Shown here piece by piece: positions 1-7,512 of a stretch of DNA of 29,108 nucleotides. The DNA lies in contig CAZNIP010000035.1 of the NCBI GenBank assembly GCA_964573115.1, positions 1 through 29,108 of the forward strand, read 5' to 3'. A program made the position numbers and the translations under genes. The stretch's first letter is position 1, and each line of letters opens with the position of its first letter. The DNA is from CAYOID01 sp964573115 (lineage in GTDB: Bacteria; Desulfobacterota; Desulfovibrionia; Desulfovibrionales; Desulfothermaceae). The notes beneath the pieces are model-generated. The model worked only from the letters and a program-made list of their open reading frames with translations, did not search any database and was not told where the DNA came from.

Positions 1-664
1 GGGCCATGACCAGGGAGACGTCGGCGCAGCCGTTGGTGATGAACCGCTTGACCCCATTGAGCTTCCACCTGCCGTCCTGATCCAGGTCGGCCCGAAGGGT
101 GATGGACTGCAGGTCCGAACCGGCATCGGGCTCGGTCAGGGCCATGGCCCCGGAGGTCTCCCCGGTGCAGAATTTGGGCAGGTACTTCTGCTTCTGCTCT
201 TCTGTTCCGAATTTGGCGATGGTGTCGGCGATCTCCTGGAGCCCGAAGAGGTTCATCAGGGAGGCGTCTGCCCTGGAGATGAGTTCGGTGGCCATGGAGT
301 ACAGGGTCTTGGGCAGGTTGATCCCGCCGTACTTTCGGGGCAGGGTGAACCCCATCAGGTCGGCCTTGGCCAACCGGTCCAGGGCTTCCTGAGTCCCTTT
401 GGCGTACGTCACCTCCCCGTCCGCAAAGCTGGCTCCCTGACGATCGACCTCCCGGGCCCTGGGAGCCACGAACTCGCCGGAAATATCCCCCACGATCTCC
501 AGGACCCTTCGGTAATTGTCCACAGCGTCGTCGTGATCCCGGGGGGCAAAGGGGTATTCTCCCCGCTCGGCAAAGTCGTCTTCCTTGAGCCTGACCACCC
601 GAGCCAGGTCCATATTTCGAAGGTGAAACTGGATGTCCGAATTGTCGAGAAAATAGTTCGACAC
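1..664 (-). CDS. Acyl-CoA dehydrogenase, N-terminal part (runs off left edge)
   Basis: About 221 residues of a flavin acyl-CoA dehydrogenase are visible; the C-terminal part lies outside the window. The segment GAMALTEPDAGSDL at about residues 172-185 matches the first acyl-CoA dehydrogenase signature, which contacts FAD and substrate. An acidic stretch of about 45 residues precedes the usual N-terminal helical domain, as in the long (about 600-residue) members of the family. The start is taken as GTG at 664, six bases after an AGGAGG; a second GTG at 667 lies too close to that site. AGGAGG overlaps the etfA stop codon, so the two genes are probably translationally coupled. Cotranscription with etfBA suggests ETF is its electron acceptor. 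Substrate chain length cannot be told. Family call is firm; role in fatty-acid, amino-acid or butyrate-type oxidation is inference. Confidence 0.9.
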   Translation of the reverse strand, partial: MSNYFLDNSDIQFHLRNMDLARVVRLKEDDFAERGEYPFAPRDHDDAVDNYRRVLEIVGDISGEFVAPRAREVDRQGASFADGEVTYAKGTQEALDRLAKADLMGFTLPRKYGGINLPKTLYSMATELISRADASLMNLFGLQEIADTIAKFGTEEQKQKYLPKFCTGETSGAMALTEPDAGSDLQSITLRADLDQDGRWKLNGVKRFITNGCADVSLVMA

Positions 665-674
665 CACGGTCCTC

Positions 675-1688
675 CTAGGCTTTGTCTTTGTAGGCCTTGA
701 TCATTTTGGGCACAACGTCGAGCACGTCCCCGACAATCCCGTAATGGGCAAACTCGAAGATCGGGGCTTCAGGGTCGGAGTTGATGGCGATGATCCTCTT
801 GGATTCGGCCATTCCGGCCCGATGCTGAATCTGCCCGGAAATACCGCAGGCGATGTACAGGTTGGGCCGGACCGTGGTCCCGGTCTGTCCCACCTGATGA
901 TCCTTGACCAGGAGACCGGAATCGATCATGGGCCGGGAGCCCCCGACCACTCCGCCGAGCACCGATGCCAGTTCCCGGATCAGCTTCAGAGCCTCCGGGC
1001 TGGCAGCCCCCATGCCGGCAGAGACGATGATCTTGGCCGCCTTGAGGTCGACGGCCTTGTCCTCCCTGACCACCTCCAGGACTTCGGTCACAAAGGCCTC
1101 ATCCCCCAGGGGACAGGGCTCTTCAACGATGTCGACCGGAGAGGGACTGGACACGGTTTTTTTGGGCATCACGCCCTCACGGACCGTAGCCATGCTCGGT
1201 CTGCTCTCAGGGGACACGATGGTGGCGATGATATTGCCGCCGAAGGCCGGCCGGATCTGGAGCAGGGTCTGGTCATAGACCCGCCCTTTGTGCTTGTACT
1301 CCCCAATCTGCAGGTCGGTGCAGTCTGCGGTCAAGCCGCACTGCAGCTGGGACGCGACCCTGGGGGCCAGGTCACGCCCGGTTGTCGTGGCCCCGAAGAG
1401 ACAGATCAGAGGGGCGGTCTTTTCGATGATCGCGGCCACGGTCCGGGCATAGGGCACCGAGGTGAAATGAGCCAGACCGGGGTGATCGACCGAGAAAACC
1501 CGGCTGCACCCGAAGTCGCCAAGGGCCCGAAGCTCGTCATGGAGACCGTAGCCCAGGGCCACTGCCTGAACAGGGGCGTTCAGGGACTCGGCCAGCTCCC
1601 TGGCCTTGGACAGAAGTTCCAGACTGACGTCGGCAATCTGCCCGTCATTCTGTTCGATGAACACCATCACACCGTTTTCTGCACTCAT
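675..1688 (-). CDS. etfA: Electron transfer flavoprotein alpha subunit
   Basis: About 337 residues, normal length for EtfA without an added ferredoxin domain. The C-terminal FAD domain carries the ETF-alpha signature LYIACGISGQIQHRAGM followed by IIAINSDPEAPIF (about residues 275-312), preceded by the conserved GGSRP and GQTGTTVRP segments. It accepts electrons from flavin dehydrogenases together with EtfB, and acts in the cytoplasm. I place the start at ATG 1688, five bases after AAAGGGG; a GTG at 1694 in the same frame has no room for a ribosome site. It follows etfB after an unusually long 111-base gap holding a hairpin, and directly precedes the acyl-CoA dehydrogenase gene. The upstream EtfB is of the bifurcating type, so this subunit probably belongs to that class too. 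Confidence 0.95.
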   Translation of the reverse strand: MSAENGVMVFIEQNDGQIADVSLELLSKARELAESLNAPVQAVALGYGLHDELRALGDFGCSRVFSVDHPGLAHFTSVPYARTVAAIIEKTAPLICLFGATTTGRDLAPRVASQLQCGLTADCTDLQIGEYKHKGRVYDQTLLQIRPAFGGNIIATIVSPESRPSMATVREGVMPKKTVSSPSPVDIVEEPCPLGDEAFVTEVLEVVREDKAVDLKAAKIIVSAGMGAASPEALKLIRELASVLGGVVGGSRPMIDSGLLVKDHQVGQTGTTVRPNLYIACGISGQIQHRAGMAESKRIIAINSDPEAPIFEFAHYGIVGDVLDVVPKMIKAYKDKA

Positions 1689-1768
1689 CTGCACCCCTTT
1701 CTGGATCTCTTGCTCACGTTGAATGGACGGAGACGGTCACGAATCTGCTTTCTTGAAAAAAGGCATCC

Positions 1769-1799
1769 AGGTCAGCTCTGCCAGCGGCCAGGCTGACCT
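1769..1799 (-). other. Hairpin between etfB and etfA
   Basis: Arms of eight bases, AGGTCAGC and GCTGACCT, enclose a 15-base loop. The structure starts at the base next to the etfB stop codon. On the transcribed strand a run of six T follows eight bases after the stem (1756-1761). It resembles a weak attenuator or an RNA-processing site within the operon; the T run is further from the stem than in a classical terminator. Confidence 0.5.
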
Positions 1800-2666
1800 T
1801 CATCCCAGAATGTGCTCGCCAATGAGCTCCTTGACCAGCCCTCTGATGCCCTCGTCGGAGTTGTCGACCTGCTTCATCTCCCGGGCTGTGAGCACAACGT
1901 TTTCGATCTTCTTGACCTTGGTGGCCGATCCGGACAGCCCGCACCGTTCGAGATCGGCCCTGATCGAGTCCACGTTCCATTTCCGGATATGGGAGACGGC
2001 CATGGCGCATTCGCCCTCAATGTAGGATTCGTCATAGGCGTCGTCGTCCATGCAGGCCAGCTTCTTGTAGGCCATGACGAGCTTGACGCTGGGCGAGCGG
2101 GGGACATTGGCCTCTGAGGTCGTGGTCACCAGAAGCGGCAACCGGGCTCGGAGGACTTCGGTCCCGTTCTCGATGACCCGCCGGACCGTCATCTGGGACT
2201 CCTCGACCTCAAGCAGTTCACTCACCCCGGTGACCTGATTCAAGCCCAGCTTTTCCGCCACCTGAGGGCCAACCTGGGCCGTGTCCCCGTCAATGGCCTG
2301 CCGTCCGCCAAGAACCAGATCAAAGGGCTGCAGACGTTCGATGGTGCACTTCAGGGCATAGGATGTGGCCAGCGTGTCCGCCCCGGCAAAAGCCCGATCC
2401 GAAACGAGCACGACATCGTCAGCCCCGCGGTAGAGGCATTCCCGGAGGACCTCTTCTGCCTTGGGCGGCCCCATGGTCACTGCGGTCACGGTTCCGCCCA
2501 CCCTTTCCCTGATCTGAAGGGCCATCTCCAGGGCATTCAAGTCCTCGGGGTTGAAGATGGCTGGAAGGGCGTCTCTGTTCACGGTTCCATCCGGCTTCAT
2601 GGCCTGGCCTGTAATGTTCTGGGTGTCTGGCACCTGCTTGACGAGGACGATCGAATTCAGCCCCAT
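1800..2666 (-). CDS. etfB: Electron transfer flavoprotein beta subunit, bifurcating-type signature
   Basis: 288 residues, somewhat longer than the roughly 250 of mitochondrial-type EtfB. It opens with IVLVKQVPDTQ and has AFAGADT (about 92-98) and GGRQAIDGDTAQVGP (about 120-134). In simple ETFs the latter region reads more like KQAIDDDSNQTG; the DGDTAQVGP form is what I know from flavin-based electron-bifurcating ETFs of anaerobes such as Acidaminococcus and clostridia. This points to a subunit holding a second, catalytic FAD instead of AMP. The start ATG at 2666 has a good AAGGAGA site. It is first in an operon with etfA and the acyl-CoA dehydrogenase, driven by the promoter at 2840-2868. The ETF-beta identity is firm; bifurcation is inferred from motif resemblance only. 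Confidence 0.93.
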   Translation of the reverse strand: MGLNSIVLVKQVPDTQNITGQAMKPDGTVNRDALPAIFNPEDLNALEMALQIRERVGGTVTAVTMGPPKAEEVLRECLYRGADDVVLVSDRAFAGADTLATSYALKCTIERLQPFDLVLGGRQAIDGDTAQVGPQVAEKLGLNQVTGVSELLEVEESQMTVRRVIENGTEVLRARLPLLVTTTSEANVPRSPSVKLVMAYKKLACMDDDAYDESYIEGECAMAVSHIRKWNVDSIRADLERCGLSGSATKVKKIENVVLTAREMKQVDNSDEGIRGLVKELIGEHILG

Positions 2667-2787
2667 GCATCTCTCCTTGCCGCAAAACCAACCATGTCTT
2701 CAGGATCACTGTGCTTGAAAGCTGTGGCCCTGGGTGACCGGCTTGATCTCGAACAGCAGTCTGTTCATGAAACGACGTTTCTGGCTC

Positions 2788-2824
2788 CCCGGGCTGATCC
2801 TGGCTCAAGCCTGATCAGTCCGGG
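2788..2824 (-). promoter_or_regulatory. 37-base palindrome in the etfB leader
   Basis: Twelve-base arms (2788-2799 and 2813-2824) pair with a single G·T-type mismatch and enclose a loop that itself holds GGCT/AGCC. With the promoter predicted at 2840-2868, this sequence would start within about ten bases of the transcript 5' end. It could be an operator for a dimeric regulator or a 5'-end hairpin protecting the mRNA. Function is inference; the symmetry is visible. Confidence 0.55.
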
Positions 2825-2839
2825 AAAAACGGAAACGGG

Positions 2840-2868
2840 AGTATATAGAATCAGGACACAGGTTTCAA
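2840..2868 (-). promoter_or_regulatory. Sigma70-like promoter for etfB-etfA-acyl-CoA dehydrogenase
   Basis: On the minus strand TTGAAA (2863-2868) and TATACT (2840-2845) are separated by exactly 17 bases. This would give a transcript starting near 2833 with a leader of about 165 bases. The remainder of the 2667-3026 intergenic stretch shows no gene and no convincing terminator for dsrN. Confidence 0.65.
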
Positions 2869-3026
2869 GCAAAGCTTGACCAGGTGGGCACAGCCTCCTG
2901 CAGGCCCGGCTTCTCCGGCATTGAGGCCAGGACGGTCTGGCCATCATGGTTCGTGTCCAGAGAAGAGCAGGGAGACCCGGACAAGGGTTGGCAAAAGCAC
3001 TACAGCACGTGGCCTGAGCGTTCTCG

Positions 3027-4445
3027 TCAGGAGGCGATGATCTGCGGGCACTCTTGATGCCCACTGTCCAGGCAGGATTTGAATGTCTGGGCGGCCCGGA
3101 CAAAATTGGGGGCCCAGGTCGGCACGCTCAGGGCATGGAGATGAGTGTAGCAGGCAAAAGTGTTCTTGAACAGCATGCCGTCACCGCTGGAGCCCAGACC
3201 GGTCCCCCTGATCATGCGCAGACACGGTTCCGGAGGCTGGCTGCAGGAACAGCGGGAATAGTGGAACTCGTGGCCGGAAAACTCGGTGCCCACGGGATGA
3301 AATGGGTTCCGTCCCTGAACCCGGACCAGGGTGTAGCCGTGCCCCTGGGGTTTTGTGCTGACCTCGGACGTGACTGGAAACACGCCGGCCATGGGGAAGC
3401 TCCCCTCTTGAAAGGTGAGTTCGGAACACAGGACCATCAACCCGCCGCACTCGGCATAAATGGGCATGCCCCTGTCGGCCAGGTCGGCAATGTGCTCCAG
3501 GACCCGGTTGTTTCTGGCCAGATGAGCGGCCTGAGTCTCCGGAAATCCGCCGCCAAGGTAGAGACCATGGATCTCCGGCCAGGGCCGGGGCTCCAGCAGA
3601 GAGACCTCGACGATCTCGGCTCCAGCCTTTTCCAGGGCGGTCAGGTTTTCCGGGTAGTAGAACCACAGGGACGTGTCCTTGACCACCCCGATGCTGACGG
3701 ATCCGGACGTCGACCGTTTTGCAGGCCACTGCACCGGGCAGGGGGCTGCAAGAGAGGGAGCCTGGCGGGCCAGATCCAGAATAACCTCGGTGTCCAGCCA
3801 CTGACGGACGGACTCTGAAATCTCGTCCAGGGCCTGGTCTGCATCGTACTCCTGATCGGAAATGAGGCCCATGTGCCGCTCCGGGATGGGGTTGCGGCGC
3901 ATCCGTGGCAAGGCCCCCAGGACGGGAACATCGGTGTAGGTCTCAATGCACTGGCGAAGGATGGTTCGATGCCTCTGCCCGGCCGTGCAGTTGAGGACCA
4001 CTCCCCCGATGTTCAGTCTGGGCTCGAACTGCAGGACTCCCTGAACCAGGGCGGCCACGGTGCGGGTCATCTTGGTGCAGTCGATGATCAGCAGGACCGG
4101 AGAATCGAGAAGGCGGGCGATGTGGGCCGTGGAGCAGCTGCCGTCGAGATCCTTGCCGTCGAACAGTCCCCGGTTGCCCTCAATCAGGCCGAGATCGAAC
4201 CCTTGGACCTGTTCGGCGAACAGACCTCTGATCTGCTCATCGGACATGAGGAAGGGGTCCAGATTGGTGGCCGTCTGGCCGGCTGCCCGACCGCTCCAGA
4301 CAGCGTCGATGTAATCCGGACCTTTTTTGAAAGGCTTGACTCGCACACCGCTTTTTTGCCAATGCCGGGCCAAGCCTAGAGTCAAAATTGTCTTGCCTGA
4401 ACCGCCGCGAAGACCGGCAACGACCATTCGTGGCTGTTCAATCAC
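3027..4445 (-). CDS. dsrN: DsrN, siroheme amidase (cobyrinate a,c-diamide synthase family)
   Basis: 472 residues of the CobB/CbiA glutamine amidotransferase family. The N-terminal ATP-binding domain has a P-loop-like GLRGGSGKT (residues 11-19) and GLFDGKD with SPVLLIIDCTKM following. The C-terminal triad-type GATase domain has LGGGFPE (297-303), the nucleophile Cys333 in AECGGLM, GHEFHYS (391-397) and a final YTHLHAL (433-439). In sulfur-metabolising bacteria this protein amidates siroheme for DsrAB, and the position directly after dsrD supports that over a role in cobalamin synthesis. The start is a GTG 29 bases after dsrD with no strong ribosome site; an in-frame ATG at 4427 would begin just before the P-loop and is an alternative. 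It is the last gene of the dsrABDN unit. Confidence 0.9.
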   Translation of the reverse strand: MIEQPRMVVAGLRGGSGKTILTLGLARHWQKSGVRVKPFKKGPDYIDAVWSGRAAGQTATNLDPFLMSDEQIRGLFAEQVQGFDLGLIEGNRGLFDGKDLDGSCSTAHIARLLDSPVLLIIDCTKMTRTVAALVQGVLQFEPRLNIGGVVLNCTAGQRHRTILRQCIETYTDVPVLGALPRMRRNPIPERHMGLISDQEYDADQALDEISESVRQWLDTEVILDLARQAPSLAAPCPVQWPAKRSTSGSVSIGVVKDTSLWFYYPENLTALEKAGAEIVEVSLLEPRPWPEIHGLYLGGGFPETQAAHLARNNRVLEHIADLADRGMPIYAECGGLMVLCSELTFQEGSFPMAGVFPVTSEVSTKPQGHGYTLVRVQGRNPFHPVGTEFSGHEFHYSRCSCSQPPEPCLRMIRGTGLGSSGDGMLFKNTFACYTHLHALSVPTWAPNFVRAAQTFKSCLDSGHQECPQIIAS

Positions 4446-4474
4446 AGGATGCTGAGGCTCTTGAGTGAGATGTC

Positions 4475-4714
4475 TTACCCTTCGCCCTCAGCCCCGGACT
4501 GCTTGCCGATGCCAGGCAGGGTGTACATGGTCGTGGAACCGCTGGACCAGAAGGAGAGCATCCCCTCAGTGACCATCTCGTTGACGATCTTCTTGGCCGC
4601 CCTGGGCTTCTCGTCCATGATCTTGGCCAGGTCGTTGAAATAGAACTTGGTCTTGCTGGCGGATTTCTTCTTCAGCTCGTCAACGACTTTTTGTTTCAGC
4701 TCTTCATTAGCCAT
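4475..4714 (-). CDS. dsrD: DsrD, winged-helix activator of dissimilatory sulfite reductase
   Basis: 79 residues, matching the family's usual length. The charged N-terminus ELKQKVVDELKKKSASKTK leads into a winged-helix fold with KFYFNDLAKIMDEKPRAAKKIVNEM and the wing segment LSFWSSGSTTMYTLPG. DsrD is found in organisms that use DsrAB in the reductive direction and has been reported to raise the enzyme's sulfite reduction rate. It is thus evidence that this locus reduces sulfite instead of oxidising sulfur. The start at ATG 4714 is preceded by GGAGGATAGTGTC. It follows dsrB after 67 bases that hold a strong hairpin, and precedes dsrN by 29 bases. Confidence 0.95.
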   Translation of the reverse strand: MANEELKQKVVDELKKKSASKTKFYFNDLAKIMDEKPRAAKKIVNEMVTEGMLSFWSSGSTTMYTLPGIGKQSGAEGEG

Positions 4715-4737
4715 GACACTATCCTCCGGGTTGACTC

Positions 4738-4765
4738 GGAAGAGGCCCTGAAGCAGGCCCCTTCC
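4738..4765 (-). other. Strong hairpin between dsrB and dsrD
   Basis: A 28-base near-perfect inverted repeat with arms of 12-13 bases and an AAG-type loop fills nearly half of the 67-base dsrB-dsrD gap. No T run follows on the transcribed strand. It is therefore more likely an mRNA 3'-end protector or processing point that keeps dsrAB message above dsrD than a true terminator. Confidence 0.6.
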
Positions 4766-4781
4766 GAGGGTCGATGTGGCG

Positions 4782-5987
4782 TTACTCAGCCTTCAGTGCG
4801 GCGTAATCGCTGGACTCAGCACCAGTGAACTTGAAGTTCGAGGTCTGACGCCAGGTGTAGTAGGCCGGGTCACGGAAGTCGTCGATGAGATGGTGCGAAA
4901 ACTCGAGATCGCAGGTCTCAAAGAACTTTTCCCAGCCGATCCGCTCGGCCCAGTCGCCGAGGCGCTCATACTTGCGGGCGTTCTGCTCATAAGCTTCGAC
5001 GATCCTGCGGATGGTCTTGGCCAGTATGGGCCAGCGCGGCGGCTCATTGGGAATGAAGGCCACCACGACCTTGGAGAACTTGGGAGCCGTGATCCGGTTG
5101 GACACCTTGCCCCCGGCCATGAGCACGATCCCGTCACCTTCCTTGTCAGCCAGGGGCAGGGAGGGGCACATGGTGTAGCAGTTCCCGCAGAACATGCACT
5201 TGGACACGTTGACCTCGACACTCTTGACTTCCTTGGTCGATCCGTCCTTTTCCGAGGTGATCTCTTTCTTCTTGGGCTTGATGGCCGCCGTCGGGCAGGC
5301 CGCAATGGCCAGCGGGATCTCGCACAGGTTGTCCAGGAACTCGTCGTCGATCATCGGCGGCTTGCGGTGATAGCCCAGGATGGCGATGTCCGAGCAGTGC
5401 ACGGCCCCGCACATGTTCAGGCAGCAGGCCATGGAGATCCGCAGCTGGGCCGGCAGCTTCATCTGCTGGAACTCGTCAAAGAGCTCGTCCATGACCACCT
5501 TGACCGTGCCTGAGGCGTCCGTGGCCGGGGTGTGGCAGTGGATCCAGCCCTGGGTGTGGATGATGTTGGTCAACCCGGCACCAGTGGCTCCAACCGGGAA
5601 CTTGTAGGATCCGCCGGGCATCTTGCGGCTCTCGAGATCGTCCTTCAGGGGCTTGACCTTGTCCTTGCTGTCGACCATGAACTCGATGTTGTTCCTGGTG
5701 GTGAAGCGGACAAAGCCGTCGCAGTGCTTGTCGGCGATCTCGCAGATCTCGCGGACGAACTCCACGCTGCAGAGCCTCATCCCGCCGACCCGGACAGTGT
5801 AGACCTCGTCGCCGCTCTCGGCCTTGTGCATGAGCACGCCGGGCTCCAGGATCTCGTGCCAGTCCCACTTGCCGAAGTTGTTCTTGATCACCGGAGGCAG
5901 GAACTCCGAATAGTGATGGTTCCCGATATCCGTGATCCGGTCTTCCATCGGTTGGTCAGGATTATATCCAGAAGATACGAATGCCAT
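4782..5987 (-). CDS. dsrB: Dissimilatory sulfite reductase beta subunit
   Basis: 401 residues, about 20 longer than the Desulfovibrio vulgaris protein; part of the excess is a lysine/glutamate-rich insert in the ferredoxin domain. Cysteines 151, 188, 189 and 193 (in HCHTPATD and ACCLNMCG) are those that hold the siroheme-linked [4Fe-4S] cluster and fall on the same numbers as in D. vulgaris. The inserted ferredoxin domain has Cys231 in AACPTAA and Cys264, 267 and 270 in KCMFCGNCYTMCP. With DsrA it forms the cytoplasmic alpha2beta2 enzyme that reduces sulfite and loads the product onto DsrC. The start ATG at 5987 has a GGGGGAG site, 15 bases after dsrA. No key residue is missing. Confidence 0.98.
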   Translation of the reverse strand: MAFVSSGYNPDQPMEDRITDIGNHHYSEFLPPVIKNNFGKWDWHEILEPGVLMHKAESGDEVYTVRVGGMRLCSVEFVREICEIADKHCDGFVRFTTRNNIEFMVDSKDKVKPLKDDLESRKMPGGSYKFPVGATGAGLTNIIHTQGWIHCHTPATDASGTVKVVMDELFDEFQQMKLPAQLRISMACCLNMCGAVHCSDIAILGYHRKPPMIDDEFLDNLCEIPLAIAACPTAAIKPKKKEITSEKDGSTKEVKSVEVNVSKCMFCGNCYTMCPSLPLADKEGDGIVLMAGGKVSNRITAPKFSKVVVAFIPNEPPRWPILAKTIRRIVEAYEQNARKYERLGDWAERIGWEKFFETCDLEFSHHLIDDFRDPAYYTWRQTSNFKFTGAESSDYAALKAE

Positions 5988-6002
5988 GATTGCTCCCCCT
6001 TC

Positions 6003-7319
6003 TTATCTTTGGTGATGCTTTCTGAATTCAGTGATGTCGCGATCAAACCCGCCGGGCACTTCATCCTCGTTCCAGAAGATATAGGGGTTGTGCCGCGGTT
6101 CCTGAACATGCTGGGCAATGGCCTTCAACCCGGTCATGGACAGAAGCTTCTGGAAGCCCTGGCGCTTGATGAGCTCGCCCAGGCGTTCCCGGTTCTTGCC
6201 CTCTTCCATCCACCAGTCCCAGATGTTTTCGATGACTTCCTTGATGTCGTCATAGGGCTCTTCTGTGCTGATGAAAGGCACGAGCATGGAGCCCATCTGG
6301 GCGCCGTCCAGGATGGGGGCCTTGGCCCCGACCAGGATGGAGCATCCGCGGTCCTTGCCCGGTTTGAGGGCCCTGGGCAGGACGTTGATGCAGTGCATGC
6401 AGCGGTTGCACTCCTTGTCGTTGATCTTCAGCTTGTCCCCTTCCATCCACATGCACTGGGTGGGGCAGAGATCGATGACTTCCTTCTGAATGTCGAACGG
6501 GCCCCAGTCGCGGCCGGCATGGGCGCCGCCGTTGGGTGGGATTTCCCCGCCCATGTAGGCCTTGACCGCTTCCTGATTGATCTGGATTTCGTCTTTCCAC
6601 GTTCCGACAAAAGACATGTCCGCCCTGGCAATGGAGGCCACGCAGCAGTTGGGGCAGCCGTCGAACTTGAACTTGAACTTGTAGGGGAAGGCCGGCCGGT
6701 GCAGCTCGTCCTGGTACTCGTGGGTCAGCTGGTAACAGAGCTCCTGGGTGTTGTAGCAGGACCACTCGCAGCGGGACTCGCCCAGGCAGCAGGAGGGGGT
6801 CCGCAGGTTGGAGCCGGAGCCGCCGAGATCCTGGTTCAGAGTGTGGGTCATCTCGTAGAAGATCTCTTCCAGCTGCTCGGTCCGGGTGCCGAGGAAGATG
6901 ATGTCCCCGGTGGAGCCATGCATGTTCATCATCCCGCTGCCGCGGAAATCCCACAGGTCGCAGATCTTTTTCAGATACTCCGTGGTGTAGTACTTGCCGT
7001 TGGGCTGGTTGACCCGCATGGTGTGAAAATGGGCCACGCCGGGGAACTTCTCGGGCTGGTCGCAGTACCGGCCGATGACGCCGCCGCCGTACCCGAACAC
7101 CCCGACGATCCCGCCGTGCTTCCAGTGCACTTCACCATCTTCGTAGGACAACTCGACCACGCCGAGAATATCTTCAACGCAATCCACGTCGATCTGATAC
7201 TCGACCTTGTCCTGGTTGGCCTTCCTGAACTCAGCTTGGCGCTTCATGTCGGACACAAAGCTTGGCCAAGGCCCGCTTTCAAGCTGGTCCAACAATGGAG
7301 TTTCGTGTTTAAATGCCAT
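6003..7319 (-). CDS. dsrA: Dissimilatory sulfite reductase alpha subunit
   Basis: 438 residues, family length. The siroheme/[4Fe-4S] motif appears as Cys178-x5-Cys184 in CCLGESRC and Cys222-x3-Cys226 in GCPNCC. The ferredoxin insert contributes Cys285/289 (LCPTQC) and Cys304, 307 and 310 (ECNRCMHC). DsrA pairs with DsrB; in the characterised desulfoviridin the DsrA-bound tetrapyrrole is structural while that in DsrB is catalytic. ATG at 7319 follows AAGGAGG. It is the first gene after the near-consensus promoter at 7420-7449, and so the head of the dsrABDN transcript, although readthrough from the TPR gene 193 bases upstream is possible. Confidence 0.98.
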   Translation of the reverse strand: MAFKHETPLLDQLESGPWPSFVSDMKRQAEFRKANQDKVEYQIDVDCVEDILGVVELSYEDGEVHWKHGGIVGVFGYGGGVIGRYCDQPEKFPGVAHFHTMRVNQPNGKYYTTEYLKKICDLWDFRGSGMMNMHGSTGDIIFLGTRTEQLEEIFYEMTHTLNQDLGGSGSNLRTPSCCLGESRCEWSCYNTQELCYQLTHEYQDELHRPAFPYKFKFKFDGCPNCCVASIARADMSFVGTWKDEIQINQEAVKAYMGGEIPPNGGAHAGRDWGPFDIQKEVIDLCPTQCMWMEGDKLKINDKECNRCMHCINVLPRALKPGKDRGCSILVGAKAPILDGAQMGSMLVPFISTEEPYDDIKEVIENIWDWWMEEGKNRERLGELIKRQGFQKLLSMTGLKAIAQHVQEPRHNPYIFWNEDEVPGGFDRDITEFRKHHQR

Positions 7320-7414
7320 TACTCCGCCTCCTTAGTTGGTATGAAGGTTACAGTGTCAAAATAAATGACCAACATACATGTGCCAGAGCTCTACCCGCGT
7401 TTTGGGCATAGACT

Positions 7415-7432
7415 TTGTGATATTAGGGACAA
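7415..7432. promoter_or_regulatory. Rex-like inverted repeat over the dsrA -10 box
   Basis: TTGTGATATTAGGGACAA has the TTGT-N10-ACAA geometry of binding sites for the NADH-sensing repressor Rex and agrees with TTGTGAANNNNTTCACAA at 10 of 14 defined positions. It covers the -10 box, where a repressor would block transcription. The right half is degenerate, so the call is tentative. Confidence 0.3.
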
Positions 7433-7449
7433 GATCAGGCCTTTGTCAA
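7420..7449 (-). promoter_or_regulatory. Near-consensus promoter for dsrA
   Basis: On the minus strand a perfect TTGACA (7444-7449) is followed after 18 bases by TAATAT (7420-7425). Transcription would start near 7413, giving a leader of about 94 bases before the dsrA ATG. This is the strongest-looking promoter in the window, as expected for an abundant respiratory enzyme. Confidence 0.75.
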
Positions 7450-7512
7450 GGCGGAAACGCTGGATGCCGGTGGACAAACCCATTTCAGGGGCCTGATCTC
7501 CCGGATCTGGAG

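Noticed and set aside
744..1796. 350-codon plus-strand frame opposite etfA
   Set aside because: Low-complexity Gly/Asp/His-rich translation typical of a shadow frame; etfA is unambiguous.
3027..4445. Cobalamin biosynthesis gene cobB/cbiA
   Set aside because: Same family, but the position directly behind dsrABD and absence of other cobalamin genes favour DsrN.
5532..7364. 610-codon open frame on the plus strand opposite dsrA and dsrB
   Set aside because: Antisense shadow caused by GC-rich codon use; no ribosome site, no recognisable domain, and both minus-strand genes are certain.
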